Program-made: the position numbers and the translations under genes
Part shown: one piece after another, positions 1 through 4,493 of the stretch
How the letters are laid out: every line of letters starts with the position of its first letter
How positions within the stretch are numbered: position 1 is the stretch's first letter
NCBI GenBank assembly: GCA_022710245.1
Contig: JAKLHH010000644.1
Location: forward strand, 1-5,244
Length of the DNA: 5,244 bases
Direction: 5' to 3'
Origin: Myxococcota bacterium
GTDB taxonomy: Bacteria > Myxococcota > Polyangia > GCA-2747355 > JAKLHH01
The notes under the pieces: generated by a model
The model's input: only the letters and a program-made list of their open reading frames with translations
Databases searched by the model: none
What the model was told of the DNA's origin: nothing

Positions 1-240
1 CTCGGTCGAGGAGAGGATCGCCGCGTCAGCGTCGACCGGCGCGCTGAAGCTGGCGACGCCGCCGCCGGGGATGGTGATGCTCCCGGCGCCTCCCAGGTTG
101 GCGGTGAGCTGCTTGCAGCTGCCGAGGGTGGTGCCGTCCGTCACCGCCGCCGCCGCCGCGAAGGTCTCGGTGAGGTCCGCGGCCAGCGCGGCGCCGGGCA
201 CGAGCAGCGCCAGAACGGTCAGGACCGGGGTACAGCGCAT
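1..240 (-). CDS. Exported protein of unknown function, N-terminal part (runs off the left edge)
   Basis: The reading frame starts with ATG at 240-238 and stays open for 80 codons to the window edge, so the C-terminus is missing. An AAGGAG Shine-Dalgarno (251-246) sits 5 nt before the ATG, which fixes the start. Residues 1-20 form a classic Sec signal peptide: a short basic start (MRC), a hydrophobic core (VLTVLALLVPG) and an A-x-A end (ALA near 18-20), with cleavage likely at 20/21. The mature part starts with a helix-like stretch with a five-alanine run (28-32, encoded by a GCG repeat) and then becomes rich in Gly, Ser, Thr and Ala with beta-like segments (around SITIPGGG, 54-61). It has one cysteine (C42). 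I recognise no family. Codons are strongly G/C-ended, as expected of a real gene here. It is transcribed away from the ACT gene, and the intergenic region holds a possible sigma-54 promoter. A secreted or periplasmic location is likely; function is unknown. Confidence 0.75.
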   Translation of the reverse strand, partial: MRCTPVLTVLALLVPGAALAADLTETFAAAAAVTDGTTLGSCKQLTANLGGAGSITIPGGGVASFSAPVDADAAILSSTE

Positions 241-275
241 CGGGTCTCCTTCTGCGGGCAGTCGACCATTGGGGG

Positions 276-293
276 TAGCAAGACACACGCCAG
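276..293 (-). promoter_or_regulatory. Sigma-54-like (-24/-12) promoter candidate for the left-edge exported protein
   Basis: Read on the - strand this is CTGGC-N7-TTGCTA. The invariant GG (291-290) and GC (279-278) are separated by exactly 10 nt, as in the sigma-54 consensus YTGGCACGrNNNTTGCW. The CTGGC and TTGCT blocks match fully; the middle positions (GTGT instead of ACGr) match poorly. With C278 as -12, transcription would start near 266. That gives a leader of about 26 nt which still contains the AAGGAG site. An inverted repeat at 301-322 lies just upstream. Short sigma-54 matches do arise by chance, and no activator gene is visible in the window, so this remains a candidate. Confidence 0.35.
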
Positions 294-300
294 AAGCCGA

Positions 301-322
301 CAGAATCTCCCATGTGATTCTG
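301..322. promoter_or_regulatory. Perfect 7-bp inverted repeat, possible operator or hairpin
   Basis: CAGAATC (301-307) and GATTCTG (316-322) are exact reverse complements separated by 8 nt. The arms are AT-richer than the surroundings, which makes the symmetry stand out in a GC-rich genome. The repeat lies in the divergent intergenic region about 8 bp upstream of the -24 element of the promoter candidate for the left gene. It could be a dimeric regulator site, or a transcribed hairpin if the transcript extends this far. There is no T-run on either side, so it is a poor terminator. Confidence 0.45.
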
Positions 323-368
323 AGCCGTTCACCGGCCTCGCCTGGGGCTGGGTGGCCGGCTGGCCTGC

Positions 369-386
369 CAGTGCTGAGGTGCACTG
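369..386. other. Small perfect hairpin in the divergent intergenic region
   Basis: CAGTGC (369-374) pairs perfectly with GCACTG (381-386) across a 6-nt loop. A second, overlapping inverted repeat, CTGGC-CT-GCCAG (360-371), shares bases with it, so the two pairings are mutually exclusive. No T-run follows. The role is unknown and chance symmetry is possible. The rest of 241-512 contains no credible small gene on either strand. Confidence 0.25.
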
Positions 387-430
387 TCCCCGCCTGCACA
401 CAGCCGTGGGCAGGGGCGCGGCGGCCGGCC

Positions 431-497
431 GAGATGGGCTACCCTGGCTCGTACCCGGTGGAGTTCATGCCTCCTGGCGCGAGATGCGCTACTCTGG
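431..497. repeat. Imperfect 17-bp direct repeat at exactly 50-bp spacing upstream of the ACT gene
   Basis: The copies are 431-447 (GAGATGGGCTACCCTGG) and 481-497 (GAGATGCGCTACTCTGG). They match at 15 of 17 positions and start exactly 50 bp apart. The second copy ends inside the Shine-Dalgarno region of the ACT-domain gene. Each contains a TAC(C/T)CT hexamer weakly like a -10 box, but neither has a convincing -35. Regulator-binding sites or a local duplication are both possible. The second copy also overlaps a weak sigma-54-like match at 474-490 (CTGGCGCGA then GCT, GG-N10-GC spacing). That match would start transcription near 501, leaving a leader of only about 12 nt. Confidence 0.45.
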
Positions 498-507
498 AGG
501 CAAGGAG
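496..507 (+). promoter_or_regulatory. Shine-Dalgarno region that decides the ACT gene start
   Basis: Two purine-rich blocks lie here: GGAGG (496-500) and AAGGAG (502-507). AAGGAG is 5 nt from the ATG at 513. GGAGG is 6 nt from an in-frame GTG at 507, which would add only two residues. The ATG is preferred because the GTG overlaps the better Shine-Dalgarno block and ATG is the stronger initiator. Confidence 0.6.
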
Positions 508-512
508 TGCTC

Positions 513-932
513 ATGCAGAAGGTGACAAGAAGTCGCGAGCTCTCGATCAAGCTCGGCAACGCGGTTGGCACCGGGGCAGCGCTCTTCGGCAAGCTCAAGG
601 GGGCCAAGGTCAACGTGGTCGCGAGCTGCGCCTACCAGATCGGCGGCGAGGCCTACTTCAGCATCGTCCCCGACGACAGCGCCCGCGCCGAGGAGATCCT
701 CAAGGACGGTGGCTACACGCCCGCCGCGACGGACGTGCTCCTCGTGGAGATGGAGAACCAGCCCGGCGCGCTCGCCGATCTGCTGCGACGCCTCGCCGAG
801 CTCGGCGTCAGCGTGACCTCCGCCTACGTCACCACCACCGGCAAGCGCACCGCCCTCGCCGTGGTCAAGACGGACGACGACGCCAAGGTCCTCGCCTCCC
901 TCGACCCGCCGGCGCAGCCCCCCCAGCCCTGA
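513..932 (+). CDS. Tandem ACT-domain protein, probable amino-acid-sensing regulator
   Basis: A 139-residue soluble protein with no signal peptide or membrane helix. It appears to be two ACT domains and little else. The second is clear: residues 74-130 begin with a strand (DVLLVEM), then N-x-PGALADLLRRLAELGV (82-99), the N/D-x-PG-x-L signature at the strand-helix turn where ACT dimers bind amino acids, then strands SVTSAYVTT and TALAVVKTDD and a final helix. Residues 8-68 read as a more divergent first ACT domain (ELSIKL, a helix over 19-30, KVNVVAS, EAYFSIVPDD, then a helix ending GGYT). A short Pro/Gln-rich tail follows. Small tandem-ACT proteins are known near phenylacetate-CoA ligase and indolepyruvate/2-oxoacid:ferredoxin oxidoreductase genes, where they are thought to sense amino acids. 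Here subunits of such an oxidoreductase lie about 3.5 kb downstream, which is suggestive but not operonic. The ligand cannot be told from sequence. Confidence 0.88.
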   Translation: MQKVTRSRELSIKLGNAVGTGAALFGKLKGAKVNVVASCAYQIGGEAYFSIVPDDSARAEEILKDGGYTPAATDVLLVEMENQPGALADLLRRLAELGVSVTSAYVTTTGKRTALAVVKTDDDAKVLASLDPPAQPPQP

Positions 933-957
933 CTCACTTCACGCAGGTGGCCGCCAC

Positions 958-981
958 GGGGGCGGAGCGGTTGTTGCCCCC
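958..981. terminator. GC-rich hairpin after the ACT gene, weak terminator candidate
   Basis: GGGGGC (958-963) pairs perfectly with GCCCCC (976-981) across a 12-nt loop, 25 nt after the ACT stop codon. No U-run follows, so it would be an atypical intrinsic terminator at best. Confidence 0.25.
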
Positions 982-1007
982 CTCGCACTCGGCGACCGCG
1001 GCGGGGC

Positions 1008-1026
1008 GCGCGGTGTGAGCCCGCGC
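1008..1026. terminator. Second GC-rich hairpin in the ACT/Cys-rich peptide gap
   Basis: GCGCGG (1008-1013) pairs perfectly with CCGCGC (1021-1026) across a 7-nt loop. It lies 14 nt upstream of the -35-like box of the next gene. It may help separate the two transcription units, but there is no T-run, and hairpins of this kind are common by chance at this base composition. Confidence 0.25.
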
Positions 1027-1039
1027 ACGCTCTGGGAGA

Positions 1040-1069
1040 TTGCCTCGAGGACGCGGCTGCGACTACCAT
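1040..1069 (+). promoter_or_regulatory. Sigma-70-like promoter candidate for the Cys-rich peptide operon
   Basis: TTGCCT (1040-1045; 4 of 6 to TTGACA) and TACCAT (1064-1069; 4 of 6 to TATAAT, with the key A and final T) are separated by 18 bp. The predicted start near 1076 gives a leader of about 21 nt that includes AGGAG at 1080-1084. The position fits well, but the boxes are only moderately conserved. Confidence 0.35.
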
Positions 1070-1096
1070 GACGATCTCGAGGAGAAGAGAAGCACG

Positions 1097-1306
1097 ATGC
1101 GCCCCTGGTTGCTCGCCGCTGCCGCCGCGCTGGCGCTGCTGCTCCCGCTGAGCGCGTCCGCGCGCCCCTGTGTGCACCGCTGCAAGGATCAGCGACAGCT
1201 CTGCAAGGCGCGCTGCAAGGCCGGCGCGGTGGGTTTCCGCGAGCGGCGCGAGTGCATCAAGGCCTGCAACATGCGGCACCTCGAGTGCCGCGCGCGCTGT
1301 CGCTAG
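1097..1306 (+). CDS. Exported basic Cys-rich peptide with four symmetric CX3C motifs
   Basis: A 69-residue precursor. Residues 1-22 are a strong Sec signal peptide (MRPWLL, Ala/Leu core, S-A-S-A end), so the mature peptide is about 47 residues. It has eight cysteines (25, 29, 36, 40, 53, 57, 64, 68) arranged as C-X3-C-X6-C-X3-C twice with 12 residues between. Positions pair symmetrically (25+68, 29+64, 36+57, 40+53 all sum to 93), as expected of an antiparallel helical hairpin closed by four disulfides. About 15 Lys/Arg against 4 Asp/Glu make it very basic. The ATG at 1097 is chosen because it begins the signal peptide; a TTG at 1040 in frame would put 19 charged residues in front. AGGAG (1080-1084) is 12 nt away, a long spacing. 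The twin-CX3C layout recalls plant alpha-hairpinin antimicrobial peptides and mitochondrial small Tim proteins, but I do not claim homology. It is probably co-transcribed with the PPPGY protein 31 nt downstream. Antimicrobial, metal-binding or envelope roles are all possible. Confidence 0.75.
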   Translation: MRPWLLAAAAALALLLPLSASARPCVHRCKDQRQLCKARCKAGAVGFRERRECIKACNMRHLECRARCR

Positions 1307-1325
1307 CACAGTCAGCCCGGAAAAG

Positions 1326-1332
1326 AAGGAGG
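1326..1332 (+). promoter_or_regulatory. Strong Shine-Dalgarno that selects the second of two adjacent ATGs
   Basis: AAGGAGG (1326-1332) is followed by ATGATG at 1335-1340, both in frame. It lies 2 nt from the first ATG and 5 nt from the second. The 5-nt spacing favours initiation at 1338; the alternative adds one Met. Confidence 0.65.
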
Positions 1333-1337
1333 AGATG

Positions 1338-1898
1338 ATGCGCCTGCTGCTCCCGTTCGTCCTCGCGATCGCCGTGGTGAACGTGGCGATCCCCGCTGCC
1401 CACGCCGACCACCTGCTGCAGATGCGCGTCGCGCAGGCGCCTCCGCCGGACTACCAGCCCGCGCCCGCCCCGCCGCCGGGCGGCTACGCGCCGCCTCCTC
1501 CGGGGTACCAGGCCGCGCCGCCTCCTCCGGGCTATGGCTACCCGCCTCCTGGCTACGGCTACGCTCGCCCGCCCAGCAAGGGCACGGGGCTGATCATCGG
1601 CGGCTCGATCATGGTGGGGCTCGGCGCGGTCTGGTTCCTCACCGCCGCGGCCTGGCGTGCCGTGGAGACGACGTACTGGTGGGACAATGGCCTCGGGCGC
1701 ACCTACTTCTATACCTTCATCGTCCTCGGGGCGCTCTCGGAGCTGATCGGCGTGCCGCTGCTCATCGCCGGCATCGTCAAGCGCAGCCAGTACAACCAGT
1801 GGGCGTACCAGCACCCGGTCGCCGACGCCGTGCTGAAGGGGATCCACGTCGCGGCCCAGCCGGGCGGCGGCGGCGTCGGCTGGGGCTACGCGTTCTGA
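1338..1898 (+). CDS. Exported proline-rich (PPPGY-repeat) protein with two membrane helices
   Basis: A 186-residue protein. Residues 1-23 are a signal peptide ending A-A-H-A. Residues 34-79 are a low-complexity Pro/Gly/Tyr/Ala region with repeated PPP(P)GY units. Two hydrophobic segments follow: one Gly-rich (about 84-106) and one at about 123-147, joined by an aromatic linker (TTYWWDNG) and followed by a basic KRSQYNQW stretch. The C-terminus is Gly-rich and ends in an aromatic (GGGGVGWGYAF). Proteins with this plan (signal peptide, Pro-rich repeats, short two-helix module, Gly-rich end) are common and mostly uncharacterised in Myxococcota-like genomes; that comparison is from memory of the architecture, not a search. 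The likely location is the cell envelope, with the Pro-rich arm on the periplasmic side. It lies 31 nt after the Cys-rich peptide with its own strong Shine-Dalgarno, so an operon is likely. Function is unknown. Confidence 0.85.
   Translation: MRLLLPFVLAIAVVNVAIPAAHADHLLQMRVAQAPPPDYQPAPAPPPGGYAPPPPGYQAAPPPPGYGYPPPGYGYARPPSKGTGLIIGGSIMVGLGAVWFLTAAAWRAVETTYWWDNGLGRTYFYTFIVLGALSELIGVPLLIAGIVKRSQYNQWAYQHPVADAVLKGIHVAAQPGGGGVGWGYAF
1440..1574 (+). repeat. Low-complexity repeat coding for the Pro/Gly/Tyr region
   Basis: This in-gene stretch encodes residues 35-79. A 17-nt block, GCGCCGCCTCCTCCGGG, occurs exactly at 1488-1504 and 1515-1531, a 27-nt (9-residue) period giving APPPPGY-type units. Degenerate PPPGYGY units follow at 1541-1563. 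Such repeats change copy number by slippage, so length may vary between strains. Confidence 0.8.
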
Positions 1899-1917
1899 CG
1901 CTGACCGGCCAAGGCGT

Positions 1918-1946
1918 TTGACCGCCCTCTCCGCCCGCGGCATGCT
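1918..1946 (+). promoter_or_regulatory. Promoter candidate that would make the metallopeptidase mRNA leaderless
   Basis: TTGACC (1918-1923; 5 of 6 to TTGACA) is followed after 17 bp by CATGCT (1941-1946), which keeps the -11 A and -7 T of a -10 box but matches TATAAT only 3 of 6. Counting 1946 as -7 puts +1 exactly at 1953, the first base of the GTG start codon. No Shine-Dalgarno precedes that codon, which agrees with leaderless translation. The weak -10 box is the main caveat. Confidence 0.35.
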
Positions 1947-1952
1947 CACGCG

Positions 1953-4358
1953 GTGCGCCTCGTCCTCTCCGCCCTCCGGCTCCGTCGCGTCCAGGTCTGG
2001 CTGATCCTCCTCGCCGCCCTGGCCAGCCTGCTCGCCTTCGTCCCGCTCTTCAACCTGCTCGGCTACGAGTTCAGCCTCGCGCTGGCGCTCGCGGGCAGCC
2101 TGGCGGGCGCGCACCTCGGCTCGGTGCTGATCGGCTGGCTGCGCGGGCGGCGCGACGCGCTCTCCCTCGGCGTGGAGACGCCCGGGGTCGCGCTGGCCGC
2201 GCTGCTCGGCCGCAGCGTGGGGCTCGCGCTGCTGCTCCTCGCGCCGCCGCTCGCGCTGATCAGCGCGAACGCGCTCCGGGTGAAGAACTGCGACTACCTC
2301 GAGGGGCTCGCCTTCTTCGCCATGATGCCCGTCCTCTCCACGGGGATCGCCGCCTGCGCGGGCAGCCTCTGGGCGCTCGCGGTGCCGCGCCGCGCGCTGG
2401 CGAGCGCGCTCGCCGTGCTCACCGTCCTCGGGTCGCTCGCCTGGGGGGTCTACCGCTTCTACGCGGCGCCGCCGATCTTCGGCTACGACGCCTTCGCTGG
2501 CTACTTCCCGGGCACACTCTACGATGAGGAGATCTCTCTGCACGCGCCGTTCTTCGTCTACCGCGCGCAGAACCTCCTCTGGCTCGCCGGCGCCTCGCTC
2601 CTCGCCGCGCGGCTCCTCGACCCGGCCTCGCTCCGCCTGCGCCTGCGCGCGCTTGGCCGCCCGGCGCACCGCGCGCTGCTGCCGGTCGCCGGCCTCTGCC
2701 TCGCGGCAGGCCTCGCGCTGTTTCTCCTCGGGGGCAAGCTCGGCTACGCGCCCGACGCGCGCTCGATCCAGGGCGCGCTCGGCGGGGTGCGGCGCACGGC
2801 CCACTTCGATCTCTACTACCCGTCCGAGCTCGAGCCGCGGGCGGTGGACCTCCTCGCCGACGACCACGAGTTCCGCTACGCGCAGCTCGCCGCCCTCCTC
2901 GGCGCCGCGCCGACGCGCATCAGCAGCTACGTCTTCCGCTCGCCCGAGGAGAAGCGCGCGCTGATGGGCGCCGCGCAGGTCTTCATCGCCAAGCCGTGGC
3001 GCCGCGAGGTCTACCTGCAGCAGGCGCGCTTCCCGCACCCGGTGCTCAAGCACGAGCTCGCGCACATCTTCGCCGGCGAGTTCGGGGACCCGCTGCTGCA
3101 CATCAGCCTGCGCTGGCGCTGGACGCCGCTGCCGCACCCGATCTTCAACGTGGGGCTGATCGAGGGGCTGGCGGTCGCCGCGGACTGGCGCCCGTCGGGG
3201 GAGGTCGACGGGCACCAGCAGGCGGCGATCCTGCGCCGGATCGGCCTCGCCCCACCCATCGCCTCGCTCTTCGGCGCGGGCTTCCTCGCGCAGCCCGCCG
3301 GCCAGGCCTACACGCTCGCGGGGTCGTTCTGTCGCTTCCTCCTCGAGCGCCACGGCGCCGCGCCGCTGCGCGAGGCCTACCGCTCCGCCGGCGACTTCGG
3401 GCGCGCCTATGGCCGTCCGCTCCCCGCCCTGCTCACCGAGTGGACCACCTTCCTCGACGGGCTCACGCTGCCCGAGGCGCAGCTGCAGCTCGCGCGCGAG
3501 CACTTCCGCACCCCGAGCATCCTGCGCCGCGTCTGCGGCCACGAGGTCGCCAGCCTGCTCGCCGAGGTGGGCGAGCTCGCCGCGCGCGGCCGCCACGAGG
3601 AGGCCGCGCGGGTCCTCGAGCGCATCATCGTCTATGACCCCTCCGAGCCGCGCCGCCTCCTCGAGCTGATGGGCGCGCTCGCCGCCGCGCGCGGGCCCGC
3701 CGCCGCGCTCGCCGTGGTGCCGCGGGCGCTCGCTCACCCGGCGCTGAGCAAGCCGCTCCAGCGCCGCGTCCTCGAGCAGGCCGGCGACCTCCGCTGGCTG
3801 AGCGGCGACGAGGACGGAGCGCGCCGCGACTACGCCGCCGCCGCCGAGCTCGCCGCCGGCCCCTCCGAGCGGCGGCTGCTGGCGCTCAAGCGCTGGGCCC
3901 TCGGGCCGGCGCAGCCCGCGGCGGTGCGCCAGGTCGTGCGCGACTACACGGTGGCGCCGCCCGGCCGCAAGCGCGACAGCGGGCTGGAGATCCACCTCGC
4001 CCACCGGCTCGCGGCGCTGCTGCCCGACTCGGGGCTCGGCTCCTACCTGGTCGGCAAGCAGCTCGCCGGCCGCGAGGAGCGCGCCGAGGCGATCCAGCCG
4101 CTCGAGCAGGCTCTCGAGGGGGAGCTGCCGGGTCCGGACTTCGAGATCGAGGCTCGCCTCGTTCTGGGTGAGTGCCTCTACGTGACCGGTGCGCTCGACC
4201 GCGCCGTAGCGGAATTCGCTAAGCTGTCGACATCAAAGAACCTGAGCCATGCCGTCCGGCTAGACCTGACAGGGTGGTTTGAACGAATCCACTGGCGGCG
4301 AGCTGGCTCGGTGCCGCTACCCGACCCGAAGAGGACGAGAACAAAGGGGATTCACTAA
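1953..4358 (+). CDS. Multi-pass membrane zinc metallopeptidase (gluzincin, peptidase-MA-like) with C-terminal TPR-like region
   Basis: An 801-residue protein. The first 262 residues hold about seven hydrophobic helices (near 13-33, 40-61, 79-105, 119-143, 148-169, 206-221, 240-261). Residues about 280-500 resemble the peptidase MA group of gluzincins: a leading HFDLYYP strand, the zinc-binding HELAH motif (H367, E368, H371), a later GLIEGLAVA with E404 as the likely third ligand, and a conserved-looking YTLAGSFCRFLLERHG segment (453-468). All catalytic and metal residues needed by an HEXXH...E enzyme are present. Residues about 540-790 are Ala/Leu-rich helices with a TPR-like pattern (for example EEAARVLERIIVYDPSEP). 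The catalytic and TPR parts follow the last helix and are probably periplasmic. Substrate is unknown. The start is GTG at 1953, chosen because it begins the first helix and stops (1896, 1902) lie close upstream; no Shine-Dalgarno is visible. The last 50 codons are clearly less G/C-biased than the rest. Possible roles are envelope protein processing or quality control. Confidence 0.9.
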   Translation: MRLVLSALRLRRVQVWLILLAALASLLAFVPLFNLLGYEFSLALALAGSLAGAHLGSVLIGWLRGRRDALSLGVETPGVALAALLGRSVGLALLLLAPPLALISANALRVKNCDYLEGLAFFAMMPVLSTGIAACAGSLWALAVPRRALASALAVLTVLGSLAWGVYRFYAAPPIFGYDAFAGYFPGTLYDEEISLHAPFFVYRAQNLLWLAGASLLAARLLDPASLRLRLRALGRPAHRALLPVAGLCLAAGLALFLLGGKLGYAPDARSIQGALGGVRRTAHFDLYYPSELEPRAVDLLADDHEFRYAQLAALLGAAPTRISSYVFRSPEEKRALMGAAQVFIAKPWRREVYLQQARFPHPVLKHELAHIFAGEFGDPLLHISLRWRWTPLPHPIFNVGLIEGLAVAADWRPSGEVDGHQQAAILRRIGLAPPIASLFGAGFLAQPAGQAYTLAGSFCRFLLERHGAAPLREAYRSAGDFGRAYGRPLPALLTEWTTFLDGLTLPEAQLQLAREHFRTPSILRRVCGHEVASLLAEVGELAARGRHEEAARVLERIIVYDPSEPRRLLELMGALAAARGPAAALAVVPRALAHPALSKPLQRRVLEQAGDLRWLSGDEDGARRDYAAAAELAAGPSERRLLALKRWALGPAQPAAVRQVVRDYTVAPPGRKRDSGLEIHLAHRLAALLPDSGLGSYLVGKQLAGREERAEAIQPLEQALEGELPGPDFEIEARLVLGECLYVTGALDRAVAEFAKLSTSKNLSHAVRLDLTGWFERIHWRRAGSVPLPDPKRTRTKGIH

Positions 4359-4410
4359 CTTTGGGGCTGGCGGAAAGCGCTCGCTGGTGCTAGGTACCGT
4401 GAGGTTGTAA
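4206..4410. other. Tract of lower GC and changed codon use at the 3' end of the metallopeptidase gene
   Basis: Of the last 50 sense codons of the metallopeptidase (4206-4355), 17 end in A or T, against 6 of the preceding 50 and almost none in the gene body. Codons rare here, such as AGA, CTA and ACA, appear. The lower GC continues past the stop to about 4410. The encoded helices still look natural, so the frame is probably right. The tract may hold promoter or regulatory DNA for the kor genes, though I found no convincing -35/-10 or -24/-12 pair in 4359-4493. It may instead be a recombination or assembly junction. Confidence 0.55.
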
Positions 4411-4450
4411 GCTGCGATGCCGCTCGACCGCGCCGGCTCCCCAGTTGAGC

Positions 4451-4464
4451 CCTGCTCCGGCAGG
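4451..4464 (+). promoter_or_regulatory. Small hairpin with a UNCG-type tetraloop in the kor leader
   Basis: CCTGC (4451-4455) pairs with GCAGG (4460-4464) around TCCG, giving a C(UCCG)G tetraloop, an unusually stable class in RNA. It lies 19 nt before the GGAGG Shine-Dalgarno of the ferredoxin subunit gene. It could protect the 5' end of the mRNA or be chance. No U-run follows, so it is not a terminator. Confidence 0.35.
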
Positions 4465-4493
4465 AGGTGCGTCGAGCCCGTCGGGAGGATCCC

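Larger units (their letters stand above)
934..1062 (-). pseudogene. Possible 3' remnant of a gene, convergent with the ACT gene
   Basis: On the - strand a frame ends with TGA at 936-934, one base after the ACT stop codon. Its last 22 sense codons (up to about 1002) all end in G or C and encode a plausible C-terminus with a Cys pair (ECEGGNNRSAP...ATCVK). Further upstream the frame loses this codon bias and meets a stop (TAG) at 1065-1063. There is no ATG, and the first GTG, at 957, leaves only seven codons. This looks like the tail of a gene whose 5' part has been lost, or a chance frame in GC-rich DNA. The Cys-containing tail would suit an exported protein. No family is recognised. Confidence 0.25.

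Noticed and set aside
71..1018. A 315-codon + strand frame overlapping the left gene and the ACT gene
   Set aside because: It covers a divergent intergenic region and an out-of-frame copy of the ACT gene, and its product is Arg/Ala-rich without domain features. The ACT frame and the - strand signal-peptide frame explain the DNA better.
1440..1574. Repeat region considered as a CRISPR or tandem-repeat locus
   Set aside because: The units are in-frame, of 9-residue period, and encode Pro/Gly/Tyr repeats of a good gene. There are no unique spacers of constant length.
1942..1970. ATG at 1942 as start of the metallopeptidase
   Set aside because: It is in a different frame from the long reading frame (1953 phase), so it cannot start this protein.
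1257..4004. A very long (915-codon) open frame on the - strand across three + strand genes
   Set aside because: Its product is low-complexity (Arg/Glu/Gly/Ala-rich) with no recognisable domain, and it crosses the boundaries of three well-supported + strand genes. Stop codons are rare antisense to strongly G/C-ended codons, so this is a composition shadow.
4212..4231. GAATTC and GTCGAC close together, suggesting cloning-vector or linker sequence
   Set aside because: The frame reads through both with a natural protein sequence and there is no further polylinker sequence. Two six-base sites this close can occur by chance, although the composition shift here is reported separately.
4276..4290. 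GGTTTGAACGAATCC, which resembles a tRNA T-arm
   Set aside because: The T-loop GTTCGANNC is not matched, no acceptor or anticodon arms are found around it, and the region is inside the metallopeptidase reading frame.
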